Below are positions 16,665 through 24,709 of a stretch of 33,345 bases of DNA, piece by piece. The stretch covers positions 1 through 33,345 of the forward strand of contig CAIMUM010000222.1 of assembly GCA_903844685.1 (NCBI GenBank). The letters are read 5' to 3'. Below the pieces are notes generated by a model. It did no database searches, had not been told where the DNA came from, and was given only the letters and a program-made list of their open reading frames with translations. A program made the translations under genes and the position numbers. Source of the stretch: an uncultured Dehalococcoidia bacterium. Its GTDB lineage: Bacteria; Chloroflexota; Dehalococcoidia; GIF9; UBA5629. Numbering within the stretch: the stretch's first letter is position 1; every line of letters begins with the position of its first letter.

Positions 16665-18401
16665 TTACTCAAAGTGCCAGAGGTAGTAATTATAGCCCAT
16701 GTTGATGCCGGGCTCGATGCCCTTGACGTTACTCTGGAAACCGTTGTTGCCCCTGGAATAGGTGATAAAATCCACCGGCTGTTCCTCGGATATCACCCGT
16801 GACAGCTCCTGGTACATCGTCCTGCGGTCTTCCTTATCCAGGCCTTCCTTTGACCTGATCTTTGCAAAGAGCGCATCCACCTTATCGTTGAAAAAGCCGA
16901 AGGAATTGAGGCCCCCGTCGCTGGCAAAGAAAACCCTGCTGCCCGAGGGAGCTAACGGGTCGGTGCTGTGCCCCATAAGGGTCAGGTCCCAGGTTTCCTC
17001 GCTGACCGCACCGGGCCCGTTGTTATAGCGTGCTTCCTGGCTGCTGCCGGGCACCTTATTAGCCATGTACTGCCGTATCAGGGTGGCCCATTGCACCCAC
17101 TTCACTTCAACGTCTATGCCGATAGCCGCCAGTTCCTGCTTGATCAGCAACGACATCGATTCCACCACGTCGCTGCCCGGCGTGGTAACCAGCAACAGCT
17201 TTACCGGCTTCCCGTCCTTGTCCAGCAGCACATCACGGTCACCGTTTTTCCCATACTTGTATCCTGCCGCTTTAAGCATCTCTATGGCTTGCTGCTTGCT
17301 GTTAAGCGGAGCGACACCGAGCTTCAAAACAGTATCATCGCTATACCAGGGCGAACTGGAAGGAATAAAGCTGTAGGCAGGTTCAGCGAAACCGAGGTAT
17401 ATCTTCTTGACGATGGTATCTTTGTCTATGGCCATGGAGATGGCCTGGCGCACCTCTTTCTTACGCAGACCCTCCCAACCATTGTCACGCTGGTTATAGC
17501 TGATTATGTTGTAGCCGCGGGTAGGGATGGTGTATACATTGATACGCTCCATCTTCTTGAACTTGGCCACGTTCTGCGGCTCGATCCCGCACTGCGTGAT
17601 GTCCCCGGCTTCCAGCGCCGCCTGCATCACCGCCGAGGTACCGAACATCTTGATAACCATTTCCTGGAAAAAGGGTGCGCCGTTCTCCTTGCCCAGGAAG
17701 AAAGCGGGGTTTCGCGACAGCACGAACTTGTCGTTCTTGAGCCACTCCTTGAAGGTATAGGGCCCGAGGTTACCTGTATAGCTGAGGTTATTGAATTCTT
17801 TGGCCTGTGTGAAAGCATCCACGTTGCCCTCATATTTAACGGCGATGTACTTGGGATACGGCATGAGATCGTAGAGGGTATAAACGAATTCAGGCTGCAC
17901 CGATTTGCGTGTAACCGTGAAAGTCGTATTATCAACCACCGCGGGTACAACGTACTGCTTCACCCCGTCCACAACCTCCTGCCAGTCGTCCTTGTAGTTG
18001 TAGTTCAGCCAACTGGAGAACATCAGGTTATTCATCGTGTATACGTAATCATCGGAGGTCACCTGCGAGCCGTCGCTCCATTTCAAGTCGGGACGGATGG
18101 TTATCGTATAAACCAGGCCGTCCGGCGACACTTCGATGTCCTTGGCCAGGCAGCGCAGGACGATATTGAACTTATTATCGTAGCCGGCTAATGATTCGAG
18201 CGTATAGCCTACATATCCAAAAGACGACGCGTCGGCCGCCAGTATCCAGTTCAACGTCTCGGCCTCGCCGCCGGAAACGTCACCTTCGATGTAGTTTCCG
18301 GCCACTTTGGGGGCCGGCGCTGAGCAGCCCGGCGCGGCGGTTAACAGCATGCTTACGGCTACCAGCGTTACAATCCACTTCATCAGTGTATCTTTAGACA
18401 C
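16665..18401 (-). CDS. Extracellular solute-binding lipoprotein, family 5 (paralog A)
   Basis: This 578-aa SBP_bac_5 protein has a signal peptide (MKWIVTLVAVSMLLTAAPGC in its core) with a lipobox-like APGC, so it should be a membrane-anchored binding lipoprotein. Family features include WSDGSQVTSDDYVYT, FNNLSYTGNLGPY and QRDNGWEGLRKKEVRQAISMAIDKDTI. GTG 18401 is preferred over ATG 18383 because a GGGGGA lies 6-7 bases upstream of the GTG. It delivers ligand to the DppB/C permeases downstream in the same operon. It is clearly homologous to the adjacent protein encoded at 18438-20168, so the two arose by tandem duplication. The ligand (peptide, metal chelate or other) is unknown. Confidence 0.95.
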   Translation of the reverse strand: MSKDTLMKWIVTLVAVSMLLTAAPGCSAPAPKVAGNYIEGDVSGGEAETLNWILAADASSFGYVGYTLESLAGYDNKFNIVLRCLAKDIEVSPDGLVYTITIRPDLKWSDGSQVTSDDYVYTMNNLMFSSWLNYNYKDDWQEVVDGVKQYVVPAVVDNTTFTVTRKSVQPEFVYTLYDLMPYPKYIAVKYEGNVDAFTQAKEFNNLSYTGNLGPYTFKEWLKNDKFVLSRNPAFFLGKENGAPFFQEMVIKMFGTSAVMQAALEAGDITQCGIEPQNVAKFKKMERINVYTIPTRGYNIISYNQRDNGWEGLRKKEVRQAISMAIDKDTIVKKIYLGFAEPAYSFIPSSSPWYSDDTVLKLGVAPLNSKQQAIEMLKAAGYKYGKNGDRDVLLDKDGKPVKLLLVTTPGSDVVESMSLLIKQELAAIGIDVEVKWVQWATLIRQYMANKVPGSSQEARYNNGPGAVSEETWDLTLMGHSTDPLAPSGSRVFFASDGGLNSFGFFNDKVDALFAKIRSKEGLDKEDRRTMYQELSRVISEEQPVDFITYSRGNNGFQSNVKGIEPGINMGYNYYLWHFE

Positions 18402-18437
18402 TTCTTTTCCCCCACTGCTGATTTACTTCGCCCGAGA

Positions 18438-20168
18438 TTATTCGGTGTACCAGAACTGGTAGTTGCTCAGGATATTATAGCCGGGTTCCACCCCTTTGAT
18501 ATTACTGCGCAATGCGAAATTATCCTTGTAATAAACGAGGAAATCGGCAGGTTGGGCATCCGATATCGCCTGGGCCAGTTCATCGTATATTTTCTGGCGG
18601 TTCTGCGGATTGATGGCCTCAGCGGAGAGGGCCCGCTTATAAAGCGCGTCAACTTTTTCATTGAAAAAGCCGAAGATATTCAGCCTGCCTGTGGACGAGA
18701 AGAATATCCCGCTGCGCCCGATCGTCAGTGCGTCGCCGTAGGAAGACAGGATCACCATATCCCAGGGCTGGCTGCTCACTGCGCCCGGGCCACTGTTGTA
18801 ATCCGGTGTCTTATCGCTGCCCGGCAGCTTGTTAACAAATATCTCCTTGGCTATGAATGCCTGTACCTGATACTTGGGATCCACGTCCAACCCGATACTT
18901 CTCAGGTTCTGCCCGATGATATAGGCCACGCTTTTCTGTACCTCGCTGTCCATCGCAACAGGTATGATCAGCTTGATCGGCTGGCCGTCCTTATCGACAA
19001 AAAGCTGTTTGCCATCCACATCCTTCGTCTCGTATCCGGCAGCCTTGATCAGGTCAATGGCCTTCTGGGCATCGCCGCTGGAATTCATGCCCATTTTTTG
19101 CAGCACGCTTTCGTTGTACCAGGGCGAATACGGCGGTATGAAGCTGAAGGCTGGATCGGCGTAACCGCCGAATATATCATTGATAACTGCAGGCTTGTCG
19201 ATAACCATAGAGATAGCCTGCCTAACCCTGGCATCTTTCAGCCCGGCCCAGCCATTGTCACGCTGATTATAGGCCACCATGAGAAACTGGCCGGTGGGAA
19301 CGGTCACGACGTTTAAATCTTTATTATTGCGGAAGTCATTGGCATCCTGCGGTTCGACATACGCATAAGATACTGTGCCGGCGTTAAGCGCGTCATTTAT
19401 ATCCGACTGCAACCCCATCTGCTTGATGGTATATTTTTCAAAATAGGGCGCCCCGTTATCGCGGGTTAAATAGTAGTTGGGATTGCGCACCATGACAAAG
19501 CCCCCGGCCGTGGTCCAGGCGGTGGGCCTGTAGGGGCCCAGGTTGCCGCAGTAACTCATGTTATTAAGTTCGGGAGCGGCAGTGAAATCATCAGCCTTAT
19601 TCTCGTAATTGCGAACAATATTCTTGGGATATGGCATCAGGTCATAGATTGAATATGCGAAGTTGGGATCCGCTGTTTTACGCACGATTTTAAAGACCGT
19701 GTCGTTTACAACTTCGGGTTGCACAGCAACCGCATTGCCGTCTAATGTCTCCTCCCACCTTGACCTGTCCGGACAGTTAAGCCAATCGGCCAGCATGATG
19801 TTTTTCAGGGTGTAAACGTAATCGTCTGCGGTCACTTTCGTGCCGTCCGACCATTTCAAGTCGTCCCTGATGGTCACCGTGTATACCAGCCCGTCGGCCG
19901 AAACATCCACGTCCTTGGCTAAGCACCTCAACTGCAGCTTGTACTGGTTATTGAAAACTGCCAGGGGTTCCACCATGAAGCTGGCGTACCTTTTGGATGC
20001 GCCCTGGTCCGTGGCGATTATCCAGTTCAAGGTCTGGGCGCTTTCACCCAGTTGCGCTTCTATGAATTCGCCTTTTACCGGGTGCAGTTGTACCGGCTGC
20101 GCCGGAGCGCAGGCGGGCAAAATCATGGCTAATATTGCCACTGCAAATAAATATATGATCTTTTTCAT
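18438..20168 (-). CDS. Extracellular solute-binding lipoprotein, family 5 (paralog B)
   Basis: This 576-aa family 5 binding protein has a type II signal peptide (MKKIIYLFAVAILAMILPAC), with the lipidated cysteine at residue 20. It shares long stretches of pattern with paralog A: LNWI-A, LRCLAKD, DGLVYT-TIR-DLKWSDG, YDLMPYPK, GNLGPY, YNQRDNGW. It is the first gene of the transporter operon, with GGAGAG just before ATG 20168 and a promoter about 100 bases upstream (20268-20296). Having two binding proteins feeding one permease suggests two ligand specificities. The 36-base gap to paralog A lies on the same strand. Confidence 0.95.
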   Translation of the reverse strand: MKKIIYLFAVAILAMILPACAPAQPVQLHPVKGEFIEAQLGESAQTLNWIIATDQGASKRYASFMVEPLAVFNNQYKLQLRCLAKDVDVSADGLVYTVTIRDDLKWSDGTKVTADDYVYTLKNIMLADWLNCPDRSRWEETLDGNAVAVQPEVVNDTVFKIVRKTADPNFAYSIYDLMPYPKNIVRNYENKADDFTAAPELNNMSYCGNLGPYRPTAWTTAGGFVMVRNPNYYLTRDNGAPYFEKYTIKQMGLQSDINDALNAGTVSYAYVEPQDANDFRNNKDLNVVTVPTGQFLMVAYNQRDNGWAGLKDARVRQAISMVIDKPAVINDIFGGYADPAFSFIPPYSPWYNESVLQKMGMNSSGDAQKAIDLIKAAGYETKDVDGKQLFVDKDGQPIKLIIPVAMDSEVQKSVAYIIGQNLRSIGLDVDPKYQVQAFIAKEIFVNKLPGSDKTPDYNSGPGAVSSQPWDMVILSSYGDALTIGRSGIFFSSTGRLNIFGFFNEKVDALYKRALSAEAINPQNRQKIYDELAQAISDAQPADFLVYYKDNFALRSNIKGVEPGYNILSNYQFWYTE

Positions 20169-20191
20169 TTCTCTCCTTTAAGTTCTAATAA

Positions 20192-20202
20192 CGTGTACCA
20201 CG
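20192..20202. promoter_or_regulatory. Short dyad CGTG-N3-CACG in ABC operon leader
   Basis: CGTGTACCACG is an inverted repeat with 4-base arms, about 24 bases upstream of the paralog B start. It is short enough to occur by chance and is listed only as a possible regulator site. Confidence 0.2.
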
Positions 20203-20267
20203 AAAATAAGTTGCGGTATCCTTTCCTTGAATAACACGGCGACTGGGATTCTTTCGAACCCCGGGGC

Positions 20268-20296
20268 ACTATATACTAACATATTATCACGCTCAA
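20268..20296 (-). promoter_or_regulatory. Promoter for the ABC transporter operon
   Basis: On the minus strand, TTGAGC (20296-20291), a 17-base spacer and TATAGT (20273-20268, 5 of 6) lie at the end of the radical SAM gene. Predicted initiation is near 20261, giving a leader of about 93 bases that contains CCCCGGGG and a small dyad. Confidence 0.5.
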
Positions 20297-21450
20297 ATGA
20301 AGCGCTTTTTTATCTCATCGATCAACTCATCAACCTTCTCCGACGTATTAGCGCCCACACGGGCCATAGCTTCATCTATGCGCCGGTACTTGTCCGCATT
20401 GTAAATATCGTTAAGTTTCTCGTAGAGCCCGGACCTCCTGCCCAGCCGGTAATTGAGCCTTTCCCTGAGAGGCAGGGCCAGGTAGCGGTTGATCACGTCC
20501 AGGCAGGCCTGCTTAGCATCGGGGAACCTGCCTTCCAATTCGGGCAGCAGGTTTAATATGTGGTCGCTCTTCAATTCACCTGTGAAATCGAGGTTCTCAA
20601 TGAAACCGCCTATCTCACGCACTATCTCATCTTCGCTTGGCATGACGAATTCCCCGCTTTGCACCATGGCCCACATGGGCAGCGTCTCGCCCATCATCAA
20701 GGTGCGCAAGCGGACGAAATCAGGGTTTATCTCGCTCAACACGCGTGCGGACTCTTCAGCATGCTCCCCGGACCATTGACTGCCACCGAGGCCGGGCATA
20801 TAGTACTCCGAAAGCTCGATGCCGGCCTCCCGGATATTTTTACCGCCTTTAACATGGTCAGCGGCGGTCATCCCCTTATCAACAAACTGAAGCACCGTGT
20901 CGGAGCCGCTCTCCATGCCGATATGGATACGCGACAGCCCGGCCTCACGCAGTTCCCTGAACTCTTCCACGCTCTTTTTTGCGGCGGTCTTGGAGCGGCC
21001 ATAGGACGTAATCCTGTTGAGCCCGGGGAACGTTTCTTTTAACGAGGACACCACGTTCAGCAGGTCGGGATGCCGCATAATAATGCTGTTAGCGTCCTGC
21101 AGAAAAGCGGAGGTCCCTCCCGCCCATTGCCAGAGCGCCACCTGCCTGACGCAGTCATTATTGGTAACCATGCCATGAATGTAGGCCGACAGTTCCCGGG
21201 GCCTATCGCCATATCCTTTCTCCCTGCCAAGTTCGTTGATGCCATCCACGATCTGCCTGGCAGTGCCAATATCCTTTACCACATCCTCCGCGGAACGCAA
21301 TGCAAACTTTTGACCTTTATAGGTTTGGCAGAATGAGCAGCGGTTCCAGGGACAATTACGTGTGGCCCTGATTAACAGTGAGTAAGCCTCGCTGGGCGGC
21401 CGGATAGGTCCGGTCTCAAAGTAATAGCTGTTAAGTTTGGCCAGGTCCAT
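20293..21450 (-). CDS. Radical SAM protein, CX4CX2C type
   Basis: This 385-aa radical SAM enzyme has the cluster motif NCPWNRCSFCQTYKG (C33, C38, C41). The spacing is four residues instead of the usual three between the first two cysteines, a recurrent variant (NCPxNRCxFC). Later features include RIHIGMESGSD (a radical SAM barrel strand) and YYMPGLGGSQW. There are no other cysteine clusters and no B12-binding domain. It probably generates a 5'-deoxyadenosyl radical, but the substrate is unknown. It ends 124 bases before the ABC operon, which has its own promoter. It is divergent from the HAD gene. A -10 element almost touching its ATG suggests a leaderless transcript. Confidence 0.9.
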   Translation of the reverse strand: MDLAKLNSYYFETGPIRPPSEAYSLLIRATRNCPWNRCSFCQTYKGQKFALRSAEDVVKDIGTARQIVDGINELGREKGYGDRPRELSAYIHGMVTNNDCVRQVALWQWAGGTSAFLQDANSIIMRHPDLLNVVSSLKETFPGLNRITSYGRSKTAAKKSVEEFRELREAGLSRIHIGMESGSDTVLQFVDKGMTAADHVKGGKNIREAGIELSEYYMPGLGGSQWSGEHAEESARVLSEINPDFVRLRTLMMGETLPMWAMVQSGEFVMPSEDEIVREIGGFIENLDFTGELKSDHILNLLPELEGRFPDAKQACLDVINRYLALPLRERLNYRLGRRSGLYEKLNDIYNADKYRRIDEAMARVGANTSEKVDELIDEIKKRFI

Positions 21451-21451
21451 A

Positions 21452-21480
21452 TTGTTATAATTGTAACGCCTGTTTATAAA
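21452..21480 (+). promoter_or_regulatory. Promoter for HAD-MBL gene pair
   Basis: TTGTTA at 21452-21457, a 17-base spacer, and TATAAA (5 of 6) at 21475-21480. Predicted initiation is near 21487, about 18 bases before the first possible ATG. Confidence 0.5.
21460..21465 (-). promoter_or_regulatory. -10 element of radical SAM gene, near-leaderless
   Basis: On the minus strand this reads TACAAT. Its expected start of transcription (about 21453) lies 3 bases before ATG 21450. No convincing -35 was found, so the call is tentative. It overlaps the divergent HAD promoter. Confidence 0.3.
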
Positions 21481-21504
21481 GCGGGGAAATCATCGTGCCG
21501 CCAC

Positions 21505-22185
21505 ATGCTGGAAAATAAAATGATACAATCGGAAAGCATGAAGACTACGCAAAATGCTATCAAAGTGATCTCCTTCGACGTCGAAGGCACCATGGTAACC
21601 ACCGATTTCAGCTATGCCATCTGGTTCGAGACGATACCGCAGCGCTATGCCGAAAGGTGGGGCTTGAGCTTTGAGGAGGCCACACGAAAGATAAAGCAGG
21701 AGTACGACAGCCTGGGCGATCAGCATATCGACTGGTACGACGTGCAATACTGGTTCACACGCTTCGATCTCGGTAAAGCCGATATCGCCATGGAGGGATT
21801 GCAGCCGCGGGTCAAATACTATCCTGAAACTAAGGATGTGCTTAAAAAGCTTGACGGTAAATATAAGCTCAGCGTGGCCTCGGGTTCGCCGCGGCTCTTT
21901 CTCAGTCACCTGCTGCGCGATACTGCACACCATTTCAGCAGCATCTTCTCATCCACCTCTGATTTCCAGCAGGTCAAGACTACCGACTTCTATAAAAATA
22001 TGTGCCGTCAGCTCCAGGTTGAACCGGAGCAGGTCGTACATGTCGGCGACCACCTGCAGTTCGACTGCCTGGAGCCCGCCAGCATCGGCATACGCTCCTA
22101 TTACCTGGACCGCGAGGGCAAATCGGGTGACCCGGCGGCAGTGCGGGACCTGGCTGAATTCGCTGAAACCATAAAGAGCCTTTGA
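21505..22185 (+). CDS. HAD superfamily hydrolase
   Basis: This protein of up to 226 aa has the four HAD motifs. Motif I is SFDVEGTMV, with the nucleophile D25 and a Glu (not the usual Asp) at +2. Motif II is SVASGSP, motif III the Lys in QVKTTDFYK, and motif IV VGDHLQFDC. It resembles phosphatases that act on small phosphorylated metabolites; a Glu at +2 also occurs in enolase-phosphatase E1 (DIEGT). The helical cap lies between motifs I and II. Starts at ATG 21505, 21520 or 21538 (MKTTQNAIK) are all in frame. None has a strong SD, and the last is the most conservative. The MBL gene follows after 22 bases in the same unit. Confidence 0.88.
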   Translation: MLENKMIQSESMKTTQNAIKVISFDVEGTMVTTDFSYAIWFETIPQRYAERWGLSFEEATRKIKQEYDSLGDQHIDWYDVQYWFTRFDLGKADIAMEGLQPRVKYYPETKDVLKKLDGKYKLSVASGSPRLFLSHLLRDTAHHFSSIFSSTSDFQQVKTTDFYKNMCRQLQVEPEQVVHVGDHLQFDCLEPASIGIRSYYLDREGKSGDPAAVRDLAEFAETIKSL

Positions 22186-22207
22186 ATAAAATATTTGGGA
22201 GGTTGAC

Positions 22208-23059
22208 ATGCCGATTACCGTGACGACACTTGTAGAGAACACCGCGGGGACACCTTTTACCATCGGGGAATGGGGCCAGAGCCTGCTGGTGGAAGCCGAC
22301 GGGCAAAGGATACTTTTTGATACCGGCCCGACAGCCATGATAGCTAAGAACGCCTCGGCGCTGGGGGTCGACATCGGATCAGTGGACAGGATCGTGCTGA
22401 GCCACGGGCATTACGACCACACCGGCGGCCTGCAGGAGGTGCTGACCAAAATACGCGAATCGGGCAAACATCCTGACGGCATCGATATCATCGCCCATCC
22501 CGACATTTTCACCCCTAAACACTTTTACATCAAGGACCTCGTAGAGAAATACATAGGCATCCCTTTCCCGCGCGAAGAGCTTGAAGCCCTGGGTGCCCGC
22601 TTCAACCTGACGAATGAGCCGGTCAAGCTGAGCGAAAACATGCTGACCACCGGCGAGGTAGAAATCAGCGTGGATTTTGAGAAAATCGACAAGGACCTGC
22701 ATGTTAAAGAAGGAGAGTCACAAGTTCACGATAAACTGGCCGATGACATGGGGATCATCATAAAAACGGATCAGGGTCTGGTGCTATTGCTCGGCTGCGC
22801 TCACAGGGGAATTATCAATACCTTATTACACGCACAGAAGATCACGGGAATTAAGGAGATCTACGCAGTCATCGGCGGCACGCACCTGATCAGCGCGGAC
22901 AAGGAGCAGATGCAATCAACCATCCAGGCTTTAAAGGGTTTCAATATTAAAAAGCTGGGTGCCTCTCATTGCACCGGCCTCAAATCCGCCGCTATCCTGG
23001 CGCATGAATTCGAAGGCGCATTCTTCTTCAACAGCGCGGGAACGAAAACAATTTTATAA
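22208..23059 (+). CDS. MBL-fold hydrolase, COG1237-like
   Basis: This 283-aa metallo-beta-lactamase-fold protein has LSHGHYDHTGGL (H66, H68, D70, H71), later metal-ligand segments GCAHRGIIN and IGGTHL, and a C-terminal SHCTGLKSA stretch. The pattern matches the group annotated as 7,8-dihydropterin-6-methyl-4-(ribofuranosyl)-aminobenzene-phosphate synthase or MBL superfamily II hydrolase. The true reaction of bacterial members is usually unknown. ATG 22208 is preceded by an excellent GGGAGG (22197-22202) with 5-base spacing. It is the second gene of a pair with the HAD hydrolase, suggesting sequential action on a phosphorylated compound, which is inferred. Confidence 0.9.
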   Translation: MPITVTTLVENTAGTPFTIGEWGQSLLVEADGQRILFDTGPTAMIAKNASALGVDIGSVDRIVLSHGHYDHTGGLQEVLTKIRESGKHPDGIDIIAHPDIFTPKHFYIKDLVEKYIGIPFPREELEALGARFNLTNEPVKLSENMLTTGEVEISVDFEKIDKDLHVKEGESQVHDKLADDMGIIIKTDQGLVLLLGCAHRGIINTLLHAQKITGIKEIYAVIGGTHLISADKEQMQSTIQALKGFNIKKLGASHCTGLKSAAILAHEFEGAFFFNSAGTKTIL

Positions 23060-23088
23060 TTGGCAAAGCACACTTTCACATTATCTAA

Positions 23089-23373
23089 TCAACTGTAGGT
23101 AGTTTCACTTCGTCTTGCCACATGTAGTATGAGAACAAGCTTGTTAGTATCGTCTACTTCGTAAACGACTCGAAACTTTCCGACCCTCATACGGTATTCC
23201 ACGGCCCTTGTCCTGATTTTACGAGCACCATTTGGTCTCGGATCGCTGGCAAGTAATCTAACCTTATTATCGATGCGATGAAAATCGCTGATTTGAATGT
23301 GTTTTTTAAGCTTATCAATATCCTTTTCCGCGGAAGGCGTCACCCGTATGGTATATTTTGCGGAATTATTCAT
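23089..23373 (-). CDS. RelE/ParE family toxin
   Basis: This 94-aa basic protein has the RelE/ParE layout: YTIRVTPSAEKDIDKLKK, then a helical segment, SDPRPNGARKIR, YRMRVGKFRVVYEVDD and ILHVARRSE at the end. Proteins of this fold either cleave ribosome-bound mRNA or poison gyrase. The YRMRVGKFRVVYEV pattern is typical of the group. It lies immediately downstream (15 bases) of a ribbon-helix-helix antitoxin gene. The ATG 23373 start is standard. Confidence 0.93.
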   Translation of the reverse strand: MNNSAKYTIRVTPSAEKDIDKLKKHIQISDFHRIDNKVRLLASDPRPNGARKIRTRAVEYRMRVGKFRVVYEVDDTNKLVLILHVARRSETTYS

Positions 23374-23388
23374 AGCTTTAAAACGCAG

Positions 23389-23649
23389 CTATTTTTTCTT
23401 ATCCCGCTTTTCAATATGCCGTTTTAAATCTCTGGATACCTCATCCCACGTTCGCCCACCTTTTTTATTATATTCAGCCCGGGATTCCTCAATAACGGGA
23501 ATTAACTTGAAGTCCTCCCGGCTTTCCAGCAATTCTTTAACCGCTTCCGCTATCAAATCACTGGCCGACAGACGGCGTTTCACCGCCTCAATCTTCAACC
23601 CGGTGTATAGGTCTTCATCATGGAATATAACTGTCATCCTTCGGCTCAT
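23389..23649 (-). CDS. Ribbon-helix-helix antitoxin
   Basis: This 86-aa protein starts MSRRMTVIFHDEDLYTGLKIEAVKRRLSASDLIAEAVKELL. A strand plus two helices with the SASDLIAEAV pattern is characteristic of RHH antitoxins. The lysine- and arginine-rich C-terminus likely covers the toxin. The track start 23670 adds MHVGGKS. ATG 23649 is better because a GGGGGGAA lies 5 bases upstream. It is the first gene of the toxin-antitoxin operon, with a promoter at 23698-23726 and repeated CATAA blocks in the leader. Confidence 0.88.
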   Translation of the reverse strand: MSRRMTVIFHDEDLYTGLKIEAVKRRLSASDLIAEAVKELLESREDFKLIPVIEESRAEYNKKGGRTWDEVSRDLKRHIEKRDKKK

Positions 23650-23667
23650 AGACTTCCCCCCTACATG

Positions 23668-23691
23668 CATAAAAGCATAAAAACATAATTA
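23668..23691. promoter_or_regulatory. Three 8-bp direct repeats, candidate antitoxin operator
   Basis: CATAAAAG, CATAAAAA and CATAATTA start at 23668, 23676 and 23684, an exact 8-bp period. They fill the leader between the predicted start of transcription (about 23691) and the SD. Short direct repeats are common operators for RHH antitoxins. Binding is inferred. Confidence 0.45.
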
Positions 23692-23697
23692 CGTTTT

Positions 23698-23726
23698 ATT
23701 ATTACTCACCCTGAATGGTGCGTCAA
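23698..23726 (-). promoter_or_regulatory. Promoter for the toxin-antitoxin operon
   Basis: On the minus strand, TTGACG (23726-23721), a 17-base spacer and AATAAT (23703-23698, 5 of 6). Predicted initiation is near 23691. Confidence 0.65.
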
Positions 23727-23773
23727 CTCACAGACGCAAATATGATGAATTTGTGCGCGCTTAATTATCCAAC

Positions 23774-24709
23774 CTAGGACAGCAGCCTCTCAACCTTAAC
23801 CTGCGGCAACAGTTTCTCCACATCTTCCCTATGGCAGAGTTCGGTGCCCGAAGTAAGTGTCGCTGCCGTGCCGGCCGCCACCGCCAGGCGTGAGGCCTCT
23901 TCGAGGCTGCCGCCCTGGCTCAACTTGAGGACCAGGCCCGCCACGGTGGAATCGCCGGCCCCCACCGTGCTCATGACCTGCACATCGGGAGGCACCACCT
24001 TAAACATAGAGTCCTTATCGCCGATTATCATCCCCTCCCTACCCCTGGAAATGGCCGCTATTCCTATCCCGCCGCTGATAAAAGACTTGACCGCCTGGAT
24101 AATATCCTCTTCCGTGTGCAGTTCCTTGCCTATGGCAGTCTGCGCCTCGCGGACATTGGGCTTGATAATGTCCGGTTTGGCCTGTATGCCTTCCTGCAGC
24201 CAAAGGTCGGCCGAGTCGAGCACGGTGGTAATTCCCAGGCCTTTCATTTTCTCGATAAGCTGCCTGTAAATGTTGAAGGGCACGCCGGGCGGAACGCTTC
24301 CGGCGAAAACCATGTAGCGGGGGTTGGGCTTGATGCAGGTAATCTTATCTACCAGTTTTTTAAGCTCGCCATCCGATACTTTGGGACCGGGCGCCGATAT
24401 CCTGGTCTGGCAATGGGTCTTGAGGTCAGTGATGATGAAATTGCTGCGTATCTCGTTCCTGATAGAGGTGAAATCGCAGGGCACGCCTTTCTGCTTCAAA
24501 ATATTCTTGAGGGAACTGCCGTCAACCCCGCCCATGAAGCCGTAAGCAACCGCCCGGCCACCGAGCTCGCAGATAACGCGCGACACGTTGATGCCCTTGC
24601 CACCCGGCTCGCTTTTGAAACTGACCCAGCGGTTGGTATCATCCAGCACCAGGTTTTCCACAGCCACGTGGCGGTCCAGGGACGGGTTCAGGGTTACTGT
24701 GGCTATCAC
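23774..24709 (-). CDS. PfkB-type sugar-phosphate kinase (1-phosphofructokinase/LacC-like)
   Basis: This 311-aa kinase has MIATVTLNPSLDR at the start, GGKGINVSR (residues 36-44) and TVGAGDS (residues 248-254, catalytic Asp 253). These are the signatures of the 1-phosphofructokinase/tagatose-6-phosphate kinase (LacC) branch of PfkB. It probably phosphorylates a ketohexose phosphate to a bisphosphate for the aldolase encoded upstream. The start GTG 24709 immediately follows the pyruvate kinase TAG with no gap, so translation is likely coupled. It is the third gene of the aldolase-pyk-pfkB operon. The substrate (fructose 1-phosphate, tagatose 6-phosphate or fructose 6-phosphate) is not determined by the sequence. 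Confidence 0.92.
   Translation of the reverse strand: MIATVTLNPSLDRHVAVENLVLDDTNRWVSFKSEPGGKGINVSRVICELGGRAVAYGFMGGVDGSSLKNILKQKGVPCDFTSIRNEIRSNFIITDLKTHCQTRISAPGPKVSDGELKKLVDKITCIKPNPRYMVFAGSVPPGVPFNIYRQLIEKMKGLGITTVLDSADLWLQEGIQAKPDIIKPNVREAQTAIGKELHTEEDIIQAVKSFISGGIGIAAISRGREGMIIGDKDSMFKVVPPDVQVMSTVGAGDSTVAGLVLKLSQGGSLEEASRLAVAAGTAATLTSGTELCHREDVEKLLPQVKVERLLS

Noticed and set aside
16968-18191. 407-aa plus-strand ORF
   Set aside because: It is the antisense frame of the binding protein paralog A and has no recognisable motif.
18552-19316. 254-aa plus-strand ORF
   Set aside because: Antisense to binding protein paralog B with no motif support.
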